A stretch of 64,000 nucleotides of DNA, taken from positions 1 through 64,000 of the forward strand of contig JAKSIO010000001.1 in NCBI GenBank assembly GCA_024398785.1. Direction: 5' to 3'. The position numbers and the translations under genes were made by a program. Positions within the stretch are counted from its first letter, which is position 1. The number at the start of each line of letters is the position of its first letter. The stretch comes from Bacteroidaceae bacterium (GTDB lineage: Bacteria; Bacteroidota; Bacteroidia; Bacteroidales; Bacteroidaceae). Below the pieces are notes generated by a model, which was not told the origin of the DNA, ran no database searches, and was given only the letters and a program-made list of their open reading frames with translations. Of this stretch, positions 9,829 to 18,464 are shown piece by piece.

Positions 9829-10521
9829 ATGTGGTTAATTGATTCATCAATTGGCAGAAAGGTGGTAATGAGCGTTACAGGCTCTGCCCTTATCTTTTTT
9901 CTTGCCTTTCATGGTGCCATGAATTTTGTGGCGCTGATTTCCGAAGATGGTTACAATGCTATCTGTGAATTTCTTGGAGCCAACTGGTATGCTCTTGTAG
10001 GAACCATTGGTCTGGCAGCATTGATTGCTATCCATTTCATTTATGCCTTTATACTTGAAGTACGTAACGTACGTGCTGTGGGCGGTCTCAAGCGTTATTC
10101 ACGCAAAGAAAGACCTGCCGGTGTGGAATGGGCAGCTCAGAACATGCTGGTTCTTGGTATTATTGTAATTCTCGGTCTGGTACTTCACCTTACAGATTTC
10201 TGGTCAAAGATGCAGTTTCAGGAAATTATGGGAAGCACAGCTACCGTTGAAGGACTCGGTCAGGTTTCACCTACTGACGGTGCTGCGCTTATAGGATACT
10301 TCTTTGGAAAGACCCACATAGCAATATTGTATCTTGTATGGCTTGCTGCAATCTGGTTTCATCTTTCACACGGATTCTGGAGCGCAATGCAGACTCTTGG
10401 TTGGAACAATGCAAAGTGGTTGTGCCGCTGGCAGGTAATAGGCAAGATTGTTGTTACAATCATCATTGCCATGTTTGCCTTGGTAGTTATAGGTTTCTGG
10501 TGCAAAGCACACTGCTGTTAA
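9829..10521 (+). CDS. frdC: Fumarate reductase/succinate dehydrogenase cytochrome b subunit
   Basis: A 230-residue integral membrane protein with five hydrophobic segments and several conserved histidines (FHGAMNF, IHFIYAF, HLTDFW, FHLSHGFW), as in the di-heme cytochrome b558 anchors of Bacteroidetes quinol:fumarate reductases. It binds hemes and menaquinol and anchors FrdAB to the inner membrane. It opens the frdCAB operon, with a 32-bp gap to frdA. In anaerobes of this group the complex runs mainly as fumarate reductase. Confidence 0.95.
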   Translation: MWLIDSSIGRKVVMSVTGSALIFFLAFHGAMNFVALISEDGYNAICEFLGANWYALVGTIGLAALIAIHFIYAFILEVRNVRAVGGLKRYSRKERPAGVEWAAQNMLVLGIIVILGLVLHLTDFWSKMQFQEIMGSTATVEGLGQVSPTDGAALIGYFFGKTHIAILYLVWLAAIWFHLSHGFWSAMQTLGWNNAKWLCRWQVIGKIVVTIIIAMFALVVIGFWCKAHCC

Positions 10522-10553
10522 TAAAGTAAAACATAGTTATATAGTAATAAATT

Positions 10554-12515
10554 ATGGCTAAAAAGATAGATTCAAAAATTCCGGAAGGCCCGTTGGCAGA
10601 AAAATGGACCAACTACAAGGCACATCAAAAACTTGTTAACCCGGCAAATAAGAGAAAACTTGACATTATCATAGTAGGTAGCGGTCTTGCTGGCGCAAGT
10701 GCAGCTGCAACACTTGGTGACCTTGGTTTCAAGGTAAAGTGCTTCTGCATTCAGGATTCTCCGCGTCGTGCGCATTCAATTGCCGCACAGGGTGGTATCA
10801 ATGCTGCTAAGAACTATCAGAACGATGGCGACTCTGTATACCGTCTTTTCTACGATACAATCAAAGGTGGTGACTACCGTTCACGCGAGGCCAACGTATA
10901 TCGTCTTGCAGAGGTTTCAAACAATATTATAGACCAGTGTGTTGCACAGGGTGTTCCTTTTGCACGTGAATACGGCGGAACACTTGCCAACCGCTCATTC
11001 GGTGGTGCTCAGGTATCACGAACATTCTATGCCCGCGGTCAAACCGGACAGCAGTTGTTGCTTGGTGCATACTCCGCTCTCAGCCGTCAGGTAAAACTTG
11101 GCAATGTTGAGCTCTTTACACGTTGTGAGATGCTTGATGTTGTCCTGATTAAGGATGAAAACGGTGAGAACCGTGCACGCGGTATCATTTACCGTGATCT
11201 TGTAACAGGTGAAATCAAACGCTGCTCAGCTCATGCAGTTGTTATAGGTACCGGTGGTTACGGTAACGCATACTTCCTTTCAACAAACGCTATGGGAAGC
11301 AACGGTTCTGCAGCAATTCAGTGCTACCGCAAGGGAGCATGGTTTGCAAACCCGGCTTTTGCACAGATTCACCCTACATGTATTCCTGTTCACGGAGACA
11401 AACAGAGCAAGCTTACTCTTATGTCTGAGTCTCTGCGTAACGACGGTCGTATCTGGGTCCCAAAGAAGCTTGAAGACGCTAAGGCTCTCCAGGCTGGAAC
11501 ACTGAATCCGAACGATATTCCTGATGAGGATCGTGACTTCTATCTGGAGCGCCGTTATCCTGCATTCGGAAACCTTGTACCGCGCGATGTTGCCAGCCGT
11601 GCAGCAAAAGAGCGTTGCGACAAGGGATTTGGTGTAAACAATACAGGTCTTGCAGTATTCCTTGACTTCAAGTATGCTATCCAGCGTCTTGGAAAGGATG
11701 TAGTAGCAGACAAATACGGAAACCTGTTCGATATGTATCAGGAAATTACTGACGTCAATCCGTACGAGAATCCTATGATGATCTTCCCTGCAATCCACTA
11801 TACAATGGGTGGTATCTGGGTTGACTACGAACTGCAGACATCAATCAAGGGTCTGTTTGCAATAGGCGAATGTAACTTCTCTGATCACGGAGCAAACCGT
11901 TTGGGTGCATCTGCTCTTATGCAGGGTTTGGCCGACGGTTACTTTGTTCTGCCATATACAATCCAGAACTATCTGTCAGACCAGATTCAGGTACCACGCT
12001 TCAGCACAGATCTTCCTGAATTCAAGGCTGCTGAAGACGGCGTAAAGGAACAGATTGAGAAGATTATGAACATCAAGGGCAAACGCTCTGTTGATTCTAT
12101 CCATAAGGAACTTGGTCACATAATGTGGGAGTACGTTGGTATGGGCCGCACAAAAGAGTCTCTGGAAACAGCTCTCAAGAAACTGGAAGAGGTAGAGAAG
12201 ACATTCTGGTCAGATCTGCGCGTTCCAGGTCAGGCCGATACACTTAATGTAGAACTTGAAAAGGCATTGCGTCTGCGTGACTTTATTGAGGTTGGCAAGC
12301 TTATGGCTTATGACGGTCTTAACCGTGAAGAGTCCTGCGGCGGTCACTTCCGCGAAGAGTATCAGACACCGGAGGGCGAGGCATTACGTCAGGACGATAA
12401 GTTCTCTTACGTTGCCTGCTGGGAATATCAGGGTGCCGGCAAGGCTCCTGAACTTCTCAAGGAACCTCTGAACTATGAGTATATCAAGGTACAAACCCGT
12501 AACTACAAAAATTAA
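10554..12515 (+). CDS. frdA: Fumarate reductase/succinate dehydrogenase flavoprotein subunit
   Basis: A 653-residue flavoprotein. The dinucleotide fold [20 protein letters not shown] is near residues 38-57, and [16 protein letters not shown] carries the histidine that binds FAD covalently. HPTCIPVHG and the capping-domain segments are also present. It reduces fumarate to succinate, the end step of anaerobic respiration that yields succinate and propionate in these bacteria. It lies between frdC and frdB, with a 5-bp gap to frdB. Confidence 0.96.
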   Translation: MAKKIDSKIPEGPLAEKWTNYKAHQKLVNPANKRKLDIIIVGSGLAGASAAATLGDLGFKVKCFCIQDSPRRAHSIAAQGGINAAKNYQNDGDSVYRLFYDTIKGGDYRSREANVYRLAEVSNNIIDQCVAQGVPFAREYGGTLANRSFGGAQVSRTFYARGQTGQQLLLGAYSALSRQVKLGNVELFTRCEMLDVVLIKDENGENRARGIIYRDLVTGEIKRCSAHAVVIGTGGYGNAYFLSTNAMGSNGSAAIQCYRKGAWFANPAFAQIHPTCIPVHGDKQSKLTLMSESLRNDGRIWVPKKLEDAKALQAGTLNPNDIPDEDRDFYLERRYPAFGNLVPRDVASRAAKERCDKGFGVNNTGLAVFLDFKYAIQRLGKDVVADKYGNLFDMYQEITDVNPYENPMMIFPAIHYTMGGIWVDYELQTSIKGLFAIGECNFSDHGANRLGASALMQGLADGYFVLPYTIQNYLSDQIQVPRFSTDLPEFKAAEDGVKEQIEKIMNIKGKRSVDSIHKELGHIMWEYVGMGRTKESLETALKKLEEVEKTFWSDLRVPGQADTLNVELEKALRLRDFIEVGKLMAYDGLNREESCGGHFREEYQTPEGEALRQDDKFSYVACWEYQGAGKAPELLKEPLNYEYIKVQTRNYKN

Positions 12516-12520
12516 TAATC

Positions 12521-13276
12521 ATGGATAAGAATATAAGTTTTACACTTAAGGTATGGCGTCAGCGCGGACCAAAAGAAAAAGGTCAGTTTGTGTCATATCC
12601 AATGACAGATATCCCAACAGATACATCGTTTCTTGAGATGCTTGACATTCTGAACGAGCAACTCATAAATAAAGGTGAGGAACCGATAGTATTTGATCAT
12701 GACTGCCGCGAGGGTATATGCGGTATGTGTTCTCTTTACATCAACGGTCATGCTCACGGCCCTGCTACAGGTGCTACAACATGCCAGCTTTACATGCGCC
12801 GTTTCAAAGATGGTGATGTAATTACAGTTGAGCCATGGCGCAGTGCAGGTTTCCCTATAATCCGCGACCTGATGGTTGACCGCAGCGCATATGACAAGAT
12901 TATGCAGGCAGGCGGTTACACATCTGTCAATACAGGCGGTGTTCCCGATGCCAACTCTATTCCAATCTCTAAAGAGAAAGCTGACCTTGCAATGGATGCC
13001 GCAAGCTGTATTGGTTGCGGTGCATGTGTGGCAGCCTGCAAGAACGGTTCCGCAATGCTGTTCGTATCTGCAAAAGTCAGCCAGCTTGCTCTGCTCCCGC
13101 AGGGACAGGTAGAGGCAGCACGCCGTGCAAAGGCTATGATTGCCAAGATGGACGAACTTGGTTTCGGTAACTGCACCAATACCCGTGCTTGCGAGGCAGA
13201 ATGTCCAAAGTGCGTTTCCATCAGCAATATTGCACGTTTGAACCGCGAGTTCATCTGTGCAAAACTGAAAGACTGA
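12521..13276 (+). CDS. frdB: Fumarate reductase/succinate dehydrogenase iron-sulfur subunit
   Basis: A 251-residue protein with three cluster sites: CREGICGMC plus a later cysteine for the [2Fe-2S] centre, [14 protein letters not shown] for [4Fe-4S], and [13 protein letters not shown] for the third cluster. It relays electrons from the cytochrome b subunit to FrdA. It is the last gene of the operon, with a strong terminator starting 19 bp after its stop. Confidence 0.96.
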   Translation: MDKNISFTLKVWRQRGPKEKGQFVSYPMTDIPTDTSFLEMLDILNEQLINKGEEPIVFDHDCREGICGMCSLYINGHAHGPATGATTCQLYMRRFKDGDVITVEPWRSAGFPIIRDLMVDRSAYDKIMQAGGYTSVNTGGVPDANSIPISKEKADLAMDAASCIGCGACVAACKNGSAMLFVSAKVSQLALLPQGQVEAARRAKAMIAKMDELGFGNCTNTRACEAECPKCVSISNIARLNREFICAKLKD

Positions 13277-13294
13277 CAATTTATTCCAATTGAT

Positions 13295-13332
13295 AAAAAA
13301 CCGTCTCCATAAAACATATGGGACGGTTTTTT
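13295..13332 (+). terminator. Rho-independent terminator of frdCAB
   Basis: AAAAAACCGTC pairs with GACGGTTTTTT, with a bulge or wobble near the top and a loop around ATAAAACAT. The run of T follows directly. The in-frame ATG at 13318 lies inside this hairpin, which argues that the following maf gene starts further downstream. Confidence 0.85.
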
Positions 13333-13359
13333 GTTAATGTTCCAGCTACATTACTGAAC

Positions 13360-13950
13360 ATGCTGCTTACAGATAAACTGAAAAATATAAATGTAATTCT
13401 GGGGTCGGCATCGCCCCGCAGAAAAGAACTGCTTGGTTATCTCGATATTGATTTTACAGTCGATGCCACCAGCAATACGCCAGAGGTTGTAGATCCGCTG
13501 CTGCCATTGCTGCAGGTTGCTCCAAGTTTGTCACGGCAGAAATCTGAAGGTTTTCATCGCCCGCTACTCCAGAACGAGTTGCTGATAACGGCAGATACTG
13601 TTGTCATATGCAAAAACCGGATACTTGGCAAACCAAAAGATGCCGTTCAGGCAAGTGAAATGCTGCACCTGCTGAGCGGATGTACGCATCAGGTCTGTAC
13701 AGGCGTCACTTTGCGTACAAAGACATCTGTTGACACATTTTCTGCGGTTACACGTGTAACATTCCGTGACCTTTCAGAGCACGAAATTGATTACTATATT
13801 GGGCACTACAAACCTTTTGACAAAGCCGGTTCGTATGGCATACAGGAATGGATTGGTGCAATAGGCATAGTCGGCATCGAAGGTTCGTTCTACAATGTGA
13901 TGGGACTTCCGGTTCAGGCGCTACACACACACCTGCTGGATATGGTGTAG
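13360..13950 (+). CDS. maf: Maf family nucleotide pyrophosphatase
   Basis: About 196 residues from the preferred start MLLTDKLKNINVILGSASP. The family signature SASPRRKELL is at the N terminus, ITADTVVICKNRILGKP is the central catalytic stretch, and FDKAGSYGIQ is the substrate loop. These enzymes hydrolyse non-canonical nucleoside triphosphates such as dTTP, UTP or modified forms to monophosphates. The longer frame from 13318 begins inside the frd terminator and is less likely. It is independent of the frd operon. Confidence 0.93.
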   Translation: MLLTDKLKNINVILGSASPRRKELLGYLDIDFTVDATSNTPEVVDPLLPLLQVAPSLSRQKSEGFHRPLLQNELLITADTVVICKNRILGKPKDAVQASEMLHLLSGCTHQVCTGVTLRTKTSVDTFSAVTRVTFRDLSEHEIDYYIGHYKPFDKAGSYGIQEWIGAIGIVGIEGSFYNVMGLPVQALHTHLLDMV

Positions 13951-14178
13951 GTGTTTCATAAAAACTGATATATGCTATGAGATTGTTGTATAAGTTCCTG
14001 AAATCAGTCAGTATACAATGTTGCATTCTTTCAGCAACATTTATGTTGCCGGTTTCAACGTCAAAACATGGACATTAAATAATAAGGCAGAAGTAGACTT
14101 GTATTCAGATATGGACGTTGATACTTTTATTTTGGGGTTTGACGATGTTCCTCAATAATGAGCCAACCAGAAATATGA
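13951..14178. other. Intergenic stretch with a short orphan coding remnant
   Basis: This 228-bp gap between maf and the convergent Dabb gene holds no full gene. It contains the 46-codon frame listed separately (14018-14158) and AT-rich DNA without an obvious terminator. Confidence 0.5.
14018..14158 (+). pseudogene. Short remnant, possibly of a repeat (propeller) protein
   Basis: A 46-codon frame, too short for a usual gene call, encodes FSNIYVAGFNVKTWTLNNK followed by an acidic tail ending FILGFDDVPQ. The NIYVAG...W pattern resembles single blades of Bacteroidales repeat proteins (xxVYVAGxxxxxxxxWKNG). No signal peptide or domain is complete. It is best read as a decayed gene end, though a real small protein cannot be excluded. 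Confidence 0.25.
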
Positions 14179-14583
14179 TTAGATTTTATTGGGCAGTAAC
14201 ATTCTCTTTCTTTGCAAAAGCACGTCAAAACAAGCTCTGGACTTGATGAATGGCTTCAAAGCAGATGCCTGCTTCAAATGTTCCGGATGTTGTGAGAATC
14301 CCTTAAGCGCTTCCTCGCTCTCAAAAACAATGTCAAACATGAAATCGCTGTTTGAAGAAGGTAGCCTGCCTTCAAACACCGCATTCATGCTGATTATTCC
14401 TGGAATCTTGTCCTTCAGTGTGTAAAAGTTTTCACATACGGATTTTACAACGCTGTCCCGACCTTCAACAGAATCGTTAAGCGTCCACAGAATGACATGA
14501 CGCACCGGCTGTACAGCCTCCTGTTTCCTGCCGGAGCATCCAAGCAGAAGCAGTACTGCCGCCATCAGCAACAATCTTTTCAT
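14179..14583 (-). CDS. Dabb-domain lipoprotein
   Basis: About 134 residues from MKRLLLMAAVLLLLGCSG; this lipobox start is preferred over the ATG 18 bp upstream. The mature part fits the stress-response A/B barrel (Dabb) fold: RHVILWTLND at the first strand, IPGIISMNAVFEG, DFMFDIVFESEEAL, then HPEHLKQASALKPFIK. Dabb proteins are small ferredoxin-like barrels, often dimers, of poorly known function. It follows the DUF362 gene, whose end the longer ORF form overlaps slightly, so the two are probably one transcript. Confidence 0.8.
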   Translation of the reverse strand: MKRLLLMAAVLLLLGCSGRKQEAVQPVRHVILWTLNDSVEGRDSVVKSVCENFYTLKDKIPGIISMNAVFEGRLPSSNSDFMFDIVFESEEALKGFSQHPEHLKQASALKPFIKSRACFDVLLQRKRMLLPNKI

Positions 14584-14590
14584 ATTTTCA

Positions 14591-15721
14591 CTATTTGACA
14601 ATCAGATCGTAGTCACGGTTACCCAGACCAATCTTCTGAGCCTGCTCAAGGCATGCGCGCCATTCAATTTCCGGATTGGAGTTCTTGAAGTGGTCATGCT
14701 GGTCTATAAATCCTGGAGTGTGCAGGTTCCTGTACAGCTGGCCTCCAGGCAGAGGCTCGGATTTCATGCAGGCATCAACACAGGCCCAGTCAAGTGCAAC
14801 AGGATCAAAAGATGCGAACATTCCCAAATCAGGCAGAATAGGAACATCGTTCTCACAATGGCAGTCGCAGTTGGGGGAGATGTCACGTACAACACATACG
14901 TGGAATGACGGTCTGCCGTCAAGAACAGCCTTGGCATATTCTGCCATGCGGCGGCAGAGCAGCTCATTGGCATTCCATTCTGAGAAACTTACGGCATCGA
15001 AATTACATGCACCTATACAACGTCCGCAACCAACGCAGTTGTCAGTATTGACATTCATTTTCTTTGCTTTCTCATCGAATACAAGGCCGTTGCTTGCACA
15101 TGCCTTCTGGCACAGACGGCATCCGCGGCACAAATCGTGATCAATCTTCGGCTTGCCGTGGTTATGCTGTTCCATCTTGCCTGCGCGCGATGCGCAGCCC
15201 ATGCCTATATTCTTGATGGCGCCTCCAAAGCCGGCGTTCTCATGCCCCTTGAAATGTGACAGGCTGATAATGACATCGGCATCCATAACGGCGCGTCCTA
15301 TCTTTGCTTCTTTTATGTATTCTCCGCCATTAACCGGCACCAGAACATCGTCCGTTCCTTTCAGACCGTCTCCAATAATTATAGGACACCCTACCGAAAG
15401 CGGAGAGAATCCGTTCTCCCAAGCGCAGTACAAATGGTCCAGAGCATTTCTGCGTGAGCCCACATAAAGGGTGTTGCAGTCAACAAGGAAAGGTTTTCCT
15501 CCCAATTCCTTTACAATATCCACTACTACTTTATCGTAGTTAGGACGCAGGAAACCAAGGTTGCCAAGCTCTCCAAAGTGAGTCTTTATGGCAACAAACT
15601 TGCCGTTCATGTCTATCTGGTCAATGCCCGATGCCTTTATAAGTTTGTACAACTTTCTTGGAATGCCGTCTCCCAGAGCTATAGTGTGGAAGTCAGAGAA
15701 ATAAACTTTAGACTTGTTCAT
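14591..15721 (-). CDS. DUF362 domain protein with two [4Fe-4S] ferredoxin motifs
   Basis: A 376-residue protein. The N-terminal half is the DUF362 domain (KTHFGELGNLGFLRP, ISLSHFKGHENAGFGGAIKN). It is followed by two ferredoxin motifs, CRGCRLCQKACA and CVGCGRCIGACN (about 195-240), and a second DUF362 portion with DPVALDWACVDA. It has no signal peptide and is probably cytosolic. The family is widespread in anaerobes and its reaction is not established. A lipoprotein with a Dabb domain is downstream. Confidence 0.88.
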   Translation of the reverse strand: MNKSKVYFSDFHTIALGDGIPRKLYKLIKASGIDQIDMNGKFVAIKTHFGELGNLGFLRPNYDKVVVDIVKELGGKPFLVDCNTLYVGSRRNALDHLYCAWENGFSPLSVGCPIIIGDGLKGTDDVLVPVNGGEYIKEAKIGRAVMDADVIISLSHFKGHENAGFGGAIKNIGMGCASRAGKMEQHNHGKPKIDHDLCRGCRLCQKACASNGLVFDEKAKKMNVNTDNCVGCGRCIGACNFDAVSFSEWNANELLCRRMAEYAKAVLDGRPSFHVCVVRDISPNCDCHCENDVPILPDLGMFASFDPVALDWACVDACMKSEPLPGGQLYRNLHTPGFIDQHDHFKNSNPEIEWRACLEQAQKIGLGNRDYDLIVK

Positions 15722-15809
15722 ATATTGTTCCGTTATTAATGGTTATCTGCAAAAATAATCAATTTGGAATATGTATGATTATTTTTTATATGTATTGTTA
15801 GTTTTTTGA

Positions 15810-15817
15810 TATATTTG
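15810..15817 (+). promoter_or_regulatory. -7 promoter box for the ECF sigma operon
   Basis: TATATTTG fits TAnnTTTG and lies 31 bp upstream of the sigma-factor ATG, in the divergent gap with the DUF362 gene. Confidence 0.5.
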
Positions 15818-15848
15818 ACGTCTAACCTGTGAAATGGTTTGAAAAAAG

Positions 15849-16328
15849 ATGGAAAATAAAGAACTGGAATTTACCAAACTTGTTATTGGGAACAAGAGCA
15901 CCATATACTCGGTGTGCTATATGTTCTCCAAGGACAAAGATCAGATTGAAGACCTGTTTCAGGAAATCCTGATAAGACTCTGGAACGGTTATGAATCTTT
16001 CAGAGGTGAAGCCAATATCAGAACTTGGATTTACCGGGTTTGTCTGAATACTTGTCTTGACCAGGAAAGGAAAATGCGCAAACAGGGAGAAAGAGTGCCG
16101 TTAGGTACTGACATTGACCTGTTTGAGGGAACTGATGACCGCGTACTGCAGACGCGCCAACTCTATTCCCGCATCAACCGTCTGGGATTGGTTGACCGCG
16201 GCATGATTCTTCTATGGTTGGAAGGACTGAGCTATGACGAGATTGCCGCAGTAGTTGGAATTTCAGTCAAGAGTGTGTCTGTCCGCCTTTTTCAAATCAA
16301 AAACAAACTTAAAAGTATCAAATCATGA
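15849..16328 (+). CDS. ECF-type RNA polymerase sigma factor
   Basis: A 159-residue sigma-70 family protein with only regions 2 and 4. Region 2 contains DQIEDLFQEILIRLWNGYES and TWIYRVCLNTCLD; region 4 has the helix-turn-helix GLSYDEIAAVVGISVKSVSV. It directs RNA polymerase to a specific promoter set. Its gene overlaps the next gene (a membrane protein) by ATGA, the usual position of an anti-sigma factor. Confidence 0.92.
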   Translation: MENKELEFTKLVIGNKSTIYSVCYMFSKDKDQIEDLFQEILIRLWNGYESFRGEANIRTWIYRVCLNTCLDQERKMRKQGERVPLGTDIDLFEGTDDRVLQTRQLYSRINRLGLVDRGMILLWLEGLSYDEIAAVVGISVKSVSVRLFQIKNKLKSIKS

Positions 16329-16927
16329 ACAATCAGGAATCTTCAGAATCACAGGAACTTGAGCAGTTACGCATGGAGTATGCGGAAATGAAAGCCAGGT
16401 TGGACCGGCAGGAAATTATAAACTCCAATATGATACAAATGTCTATAAACCGTGGTGTCAATTCTATAAGAAATAACAGATGGATAGGTTTTCCCATGCT
16501 GCTTATACTCTTTGCAGTATTTTATGGATTGTCAAGGAGCCTGGGGTTAAGACTTCCGTTCTTTATTGTAACTCTTGTGTTTACTGCTGCAATAGTAGTA
16601 GGCAATTATTTCCGTCTTGGCAGATTGGATTCCGCAGCATTGTCTGCCGGCCCAACACGGCAGTTTATTACTGAGATCAAGTGTCGCCGTGTGCAGCAAC
16701 TGCGCTGGATTCAGATTATGTTGCCTTTATTTGTGCTGTGGCTGGGTTATTTTATTCTGGAAGTCATGCATACAGGCCGCCAGGGTATGGATCTGTACAT
16801 CATTATTTTTTCTCTTTCGGTGGGCGCTGCAACCGGTCTTTTCATATCGTTCCGTACGCATAACCGCATTATTGCATTTTATGACAGTATAATTGCACAG
16901 TTGGATTTGTCAGGTGGCGTGAAATGA
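16325..16927 (+). CDS. Membrane protein coupled to the ECF sigma factor (possible anti-sigma)
   Basis: A 200-residue protein with a polar, coiled-coil-prone N terminus (about 1-50, QELEQLRMEYAEMKARLDRQ) followed by two pairs of hydrophobic segments (about 55-100 and 130-180), so probably four transmembrane helices. It overlaps the sigma gene by 4 bp. Position and layout suggest that the cytoplasmic N terminus could bind the sigma factor. No zinc-type anti-sigma motif (HxxxCxxC) is seen, so this role is inference. Confidence 0.65.
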   Translation: MNNQESSESQELEQLRMEYAEMKARLDRQEIINSNMIQMSINRGVNSIRNNRWIGFPMLLILFAVFYGLSRSLGLRLPFFIVTLVFTAAIVVGNYFRLGRLDSAALSAGPTRQFITEIKCRRVQQLRWIQIMLPLFVLWLGYFILEVMHTGRQGMDLYIIIFSLSVGAATGLFISFRTHNRIIAFYDSIIAQLDLSGGVK

Positions 16928-16967
16928 TTAATTTTGTGTATTCAAAACATGATATCAATCATTTTCT

Positions 16968-17270
16968 ATGACTTTTAGCGGAATAATTCTAGGTGTATCG
17001 GTCTTTTTGATTATCGGTCTTTTCCATCCCATTGTAATTAAAGCGGAATACTGCTTTGGCAAAGGGTGCTGGTGGGTGTTTGCTCTTGCAGGTGTTCTTT
17101 CCTGTGCAGCATCGTTGTTTGTCCGGAATATTATAGTTTCCGCTGTGCTGGGTGTTCTTGGTTTCAGTTGTTTCTGGTCAATCCTGGAATTGTTCGAACA
17201 GGAAAAACGCGTAAAGAAAGGCTGGTTCCCCGCCAATCCCAAGAGAAAGATGTCAAGAAGAAGATTATGA
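16968..17270 (+). CDS. DUF4491 family small membrane protein
   Basis: A 100-residue protein with three hydrophobic segments. The pattern SGIILGVSVFLIIGLFHPIV followed by KAEYCFGKGCWWVFALAG is characteristic of DUF4491. Its function is unknown; the family appears as a stand-alone small inner-membrane protein in Bacteroidales and Firmicutes. It is 40 bp after the putative anti-sigma gene and may be read from the same transcript. It converges with the M24 peptidase gene. Confidence 0.85.
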   Translation: MTFSGIILGVSVFLIIGLFHPIVIKAEYCFGKGCWWVFALAGVLSCAASLFVRNIIVSAVLGVLGFSCFWSILELFEQEKRVKKGWFPANPKRKMSRRRL

Positions 17271-17285
17271 TGGTTGTCAGGGTAT

Positions 17286-18452
17286 TTAAAGGGTGAGGTC
17301 GGTGATTTGGTCGGGGCAGAGGGTGATCTTTTCTATACTGTCTGAATTCACTATCCACGAGTTTTCTATGCCTACAGGGCCAATACCGGGCAGAACAATC
17401 TTGGGTTCAAGTGCAAATACCATTCCTTGCTGCAGTTGCAGGGTCATGCGTGGAGCAAACACTGGCTGTTCATTCAATTGCAGTCCTATACCATGCCCAA
17501 TGAATCCGGCTTTCTGTCCTACGCCCATAAAATAATCTGCAAATCCGGCTTTCTCAATGATTTCCTTACCCATCTGATAGAGGTCCTGGCATACTGCACC
17601 GGGGCGTGCATTTTCCTGGAATGCTTTCTGCACATCAAGACATGCCTGGTGTGCAGTGTAAGCATAGTCAGGAAGTTTTCCTATAGAATATGTACGGCTC
17701 ATGTCGCTCAAGTAACCGTGCAGATTTCCTCCGATGTCAACCATTACGCTGTGTCCCTTGCTAAGTACGGTTCCATTGGCACCAACAGGCAGCGACGGGT
17801 CAGTACCGCCTCCGCCCAAAGCAAAATCATAAGCCGATGGTGCCGCCGCATTATCTGCGGCAAGTACGCTGCCCATAAACAGCTCCATGCTCTGCCCATA
17901 GATGCGTAACTGTCCAAGCATTCCTTCCAGACGCATGGCCCGTTCAACCTCTATTGAGAGTTCGGTGTCTGTCATTCCATAGCGGAACAGTGAGGGTATT
18001 TTGTTATATGCTCTGGTATGTGCCCGTCCTGTTTCTCTGAACAGTTCCAGTTCAGCCTCTGTTTTTATTGTTCTGGCATTTTGCAACAGCTTTGTTCCGC
18101 AGTTGCATACCTGAGAGTTTTTGAAACATGCTGCAAGACGTGTGTATTCGTTAAATGTCAGTTCATCGGCTTCGAGCATGATTGTAGTAGGTTTCTGAAT
18201 ACCAAGTTCTTCAAGAATGGAAGGTATCTGTTCGGGCTTTCGAATCTGATGAATTCCCGCTCCTGACAGATTGTTGGGCCTTTTTACAAATGTAACCGGT
18301 TCCCCGTTTACGGGTATGTACACGTATCCCGCAATAATCTGTCCTACAGTATATAGCAGATTGACATTGCTTGCCACCAGCGCGGCGTCAATGTTGCTGT
18401 CTGCCATTATCTTCTGTATCTTGGCTATTCTGATATTCAGTTCCTTGTCCAT
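17286..18452 (-). CDS. M24 family (Xaa-Pro type) metallopeptidase
   Basis: A 388-residue protein: a creatinase-like N-terminal domain (about 1-140) and a pita-bread catalytic domain. Metal ligands are visible in MVDIGGNLHGYLSDMSRTY (two Asp), FIGHGIGLQLNEQP (His), LEPKIV (Glu) and the final IEN segment. These enzymes remove N-terminal residues before proline. There is no signal peptide. It starts 12 bp after the stop of the esterase-GH51 gene on the same strand and could be co-transcribed with it. Confidence 0.9.
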   Translation of the reverse strand: MDKELNIRIAKIQKIMADSNIDAALVASNVNLLYTVGQIIAGYVYIPVNGEPVTFVKRPNNLSGAGIHQIRKPEQIPSILEELGIQKPTTIMLEADELTFNEYTRLAACFKNSQVCNCGTKLLQNARTIKTEAELELFRETGRAHTRAYNKIPSLFRYGMTDTELSIEVERAMRLEGMLGQLRIYGQSMELFMGSVLAADNAAAPSAYDFALGGGGTDPSLPVGANGTVLSKGHSVMVDIGGNLHGYLSDMSRTYSIGKLPDYAYTAHQACLDVQKAFQENARPGAVCQDLYQMGKEIIEKAGFADYFMGVGQKAGFIGHGIGLQLNEQPVFAPRMTLQLQQGMVFALEPKIVLPGIGPVGIENSWIVNSDSIEKITLCPDQITDLTL

Positions 18453-18464
18453 TTTGCTAATAAA

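Noticed and set aside
13318..13359. Upstream start for maf
   Set aside because: The ATG lies within the frd terminator hairpin; the internal ATG at 13360 fits the family N terminus.
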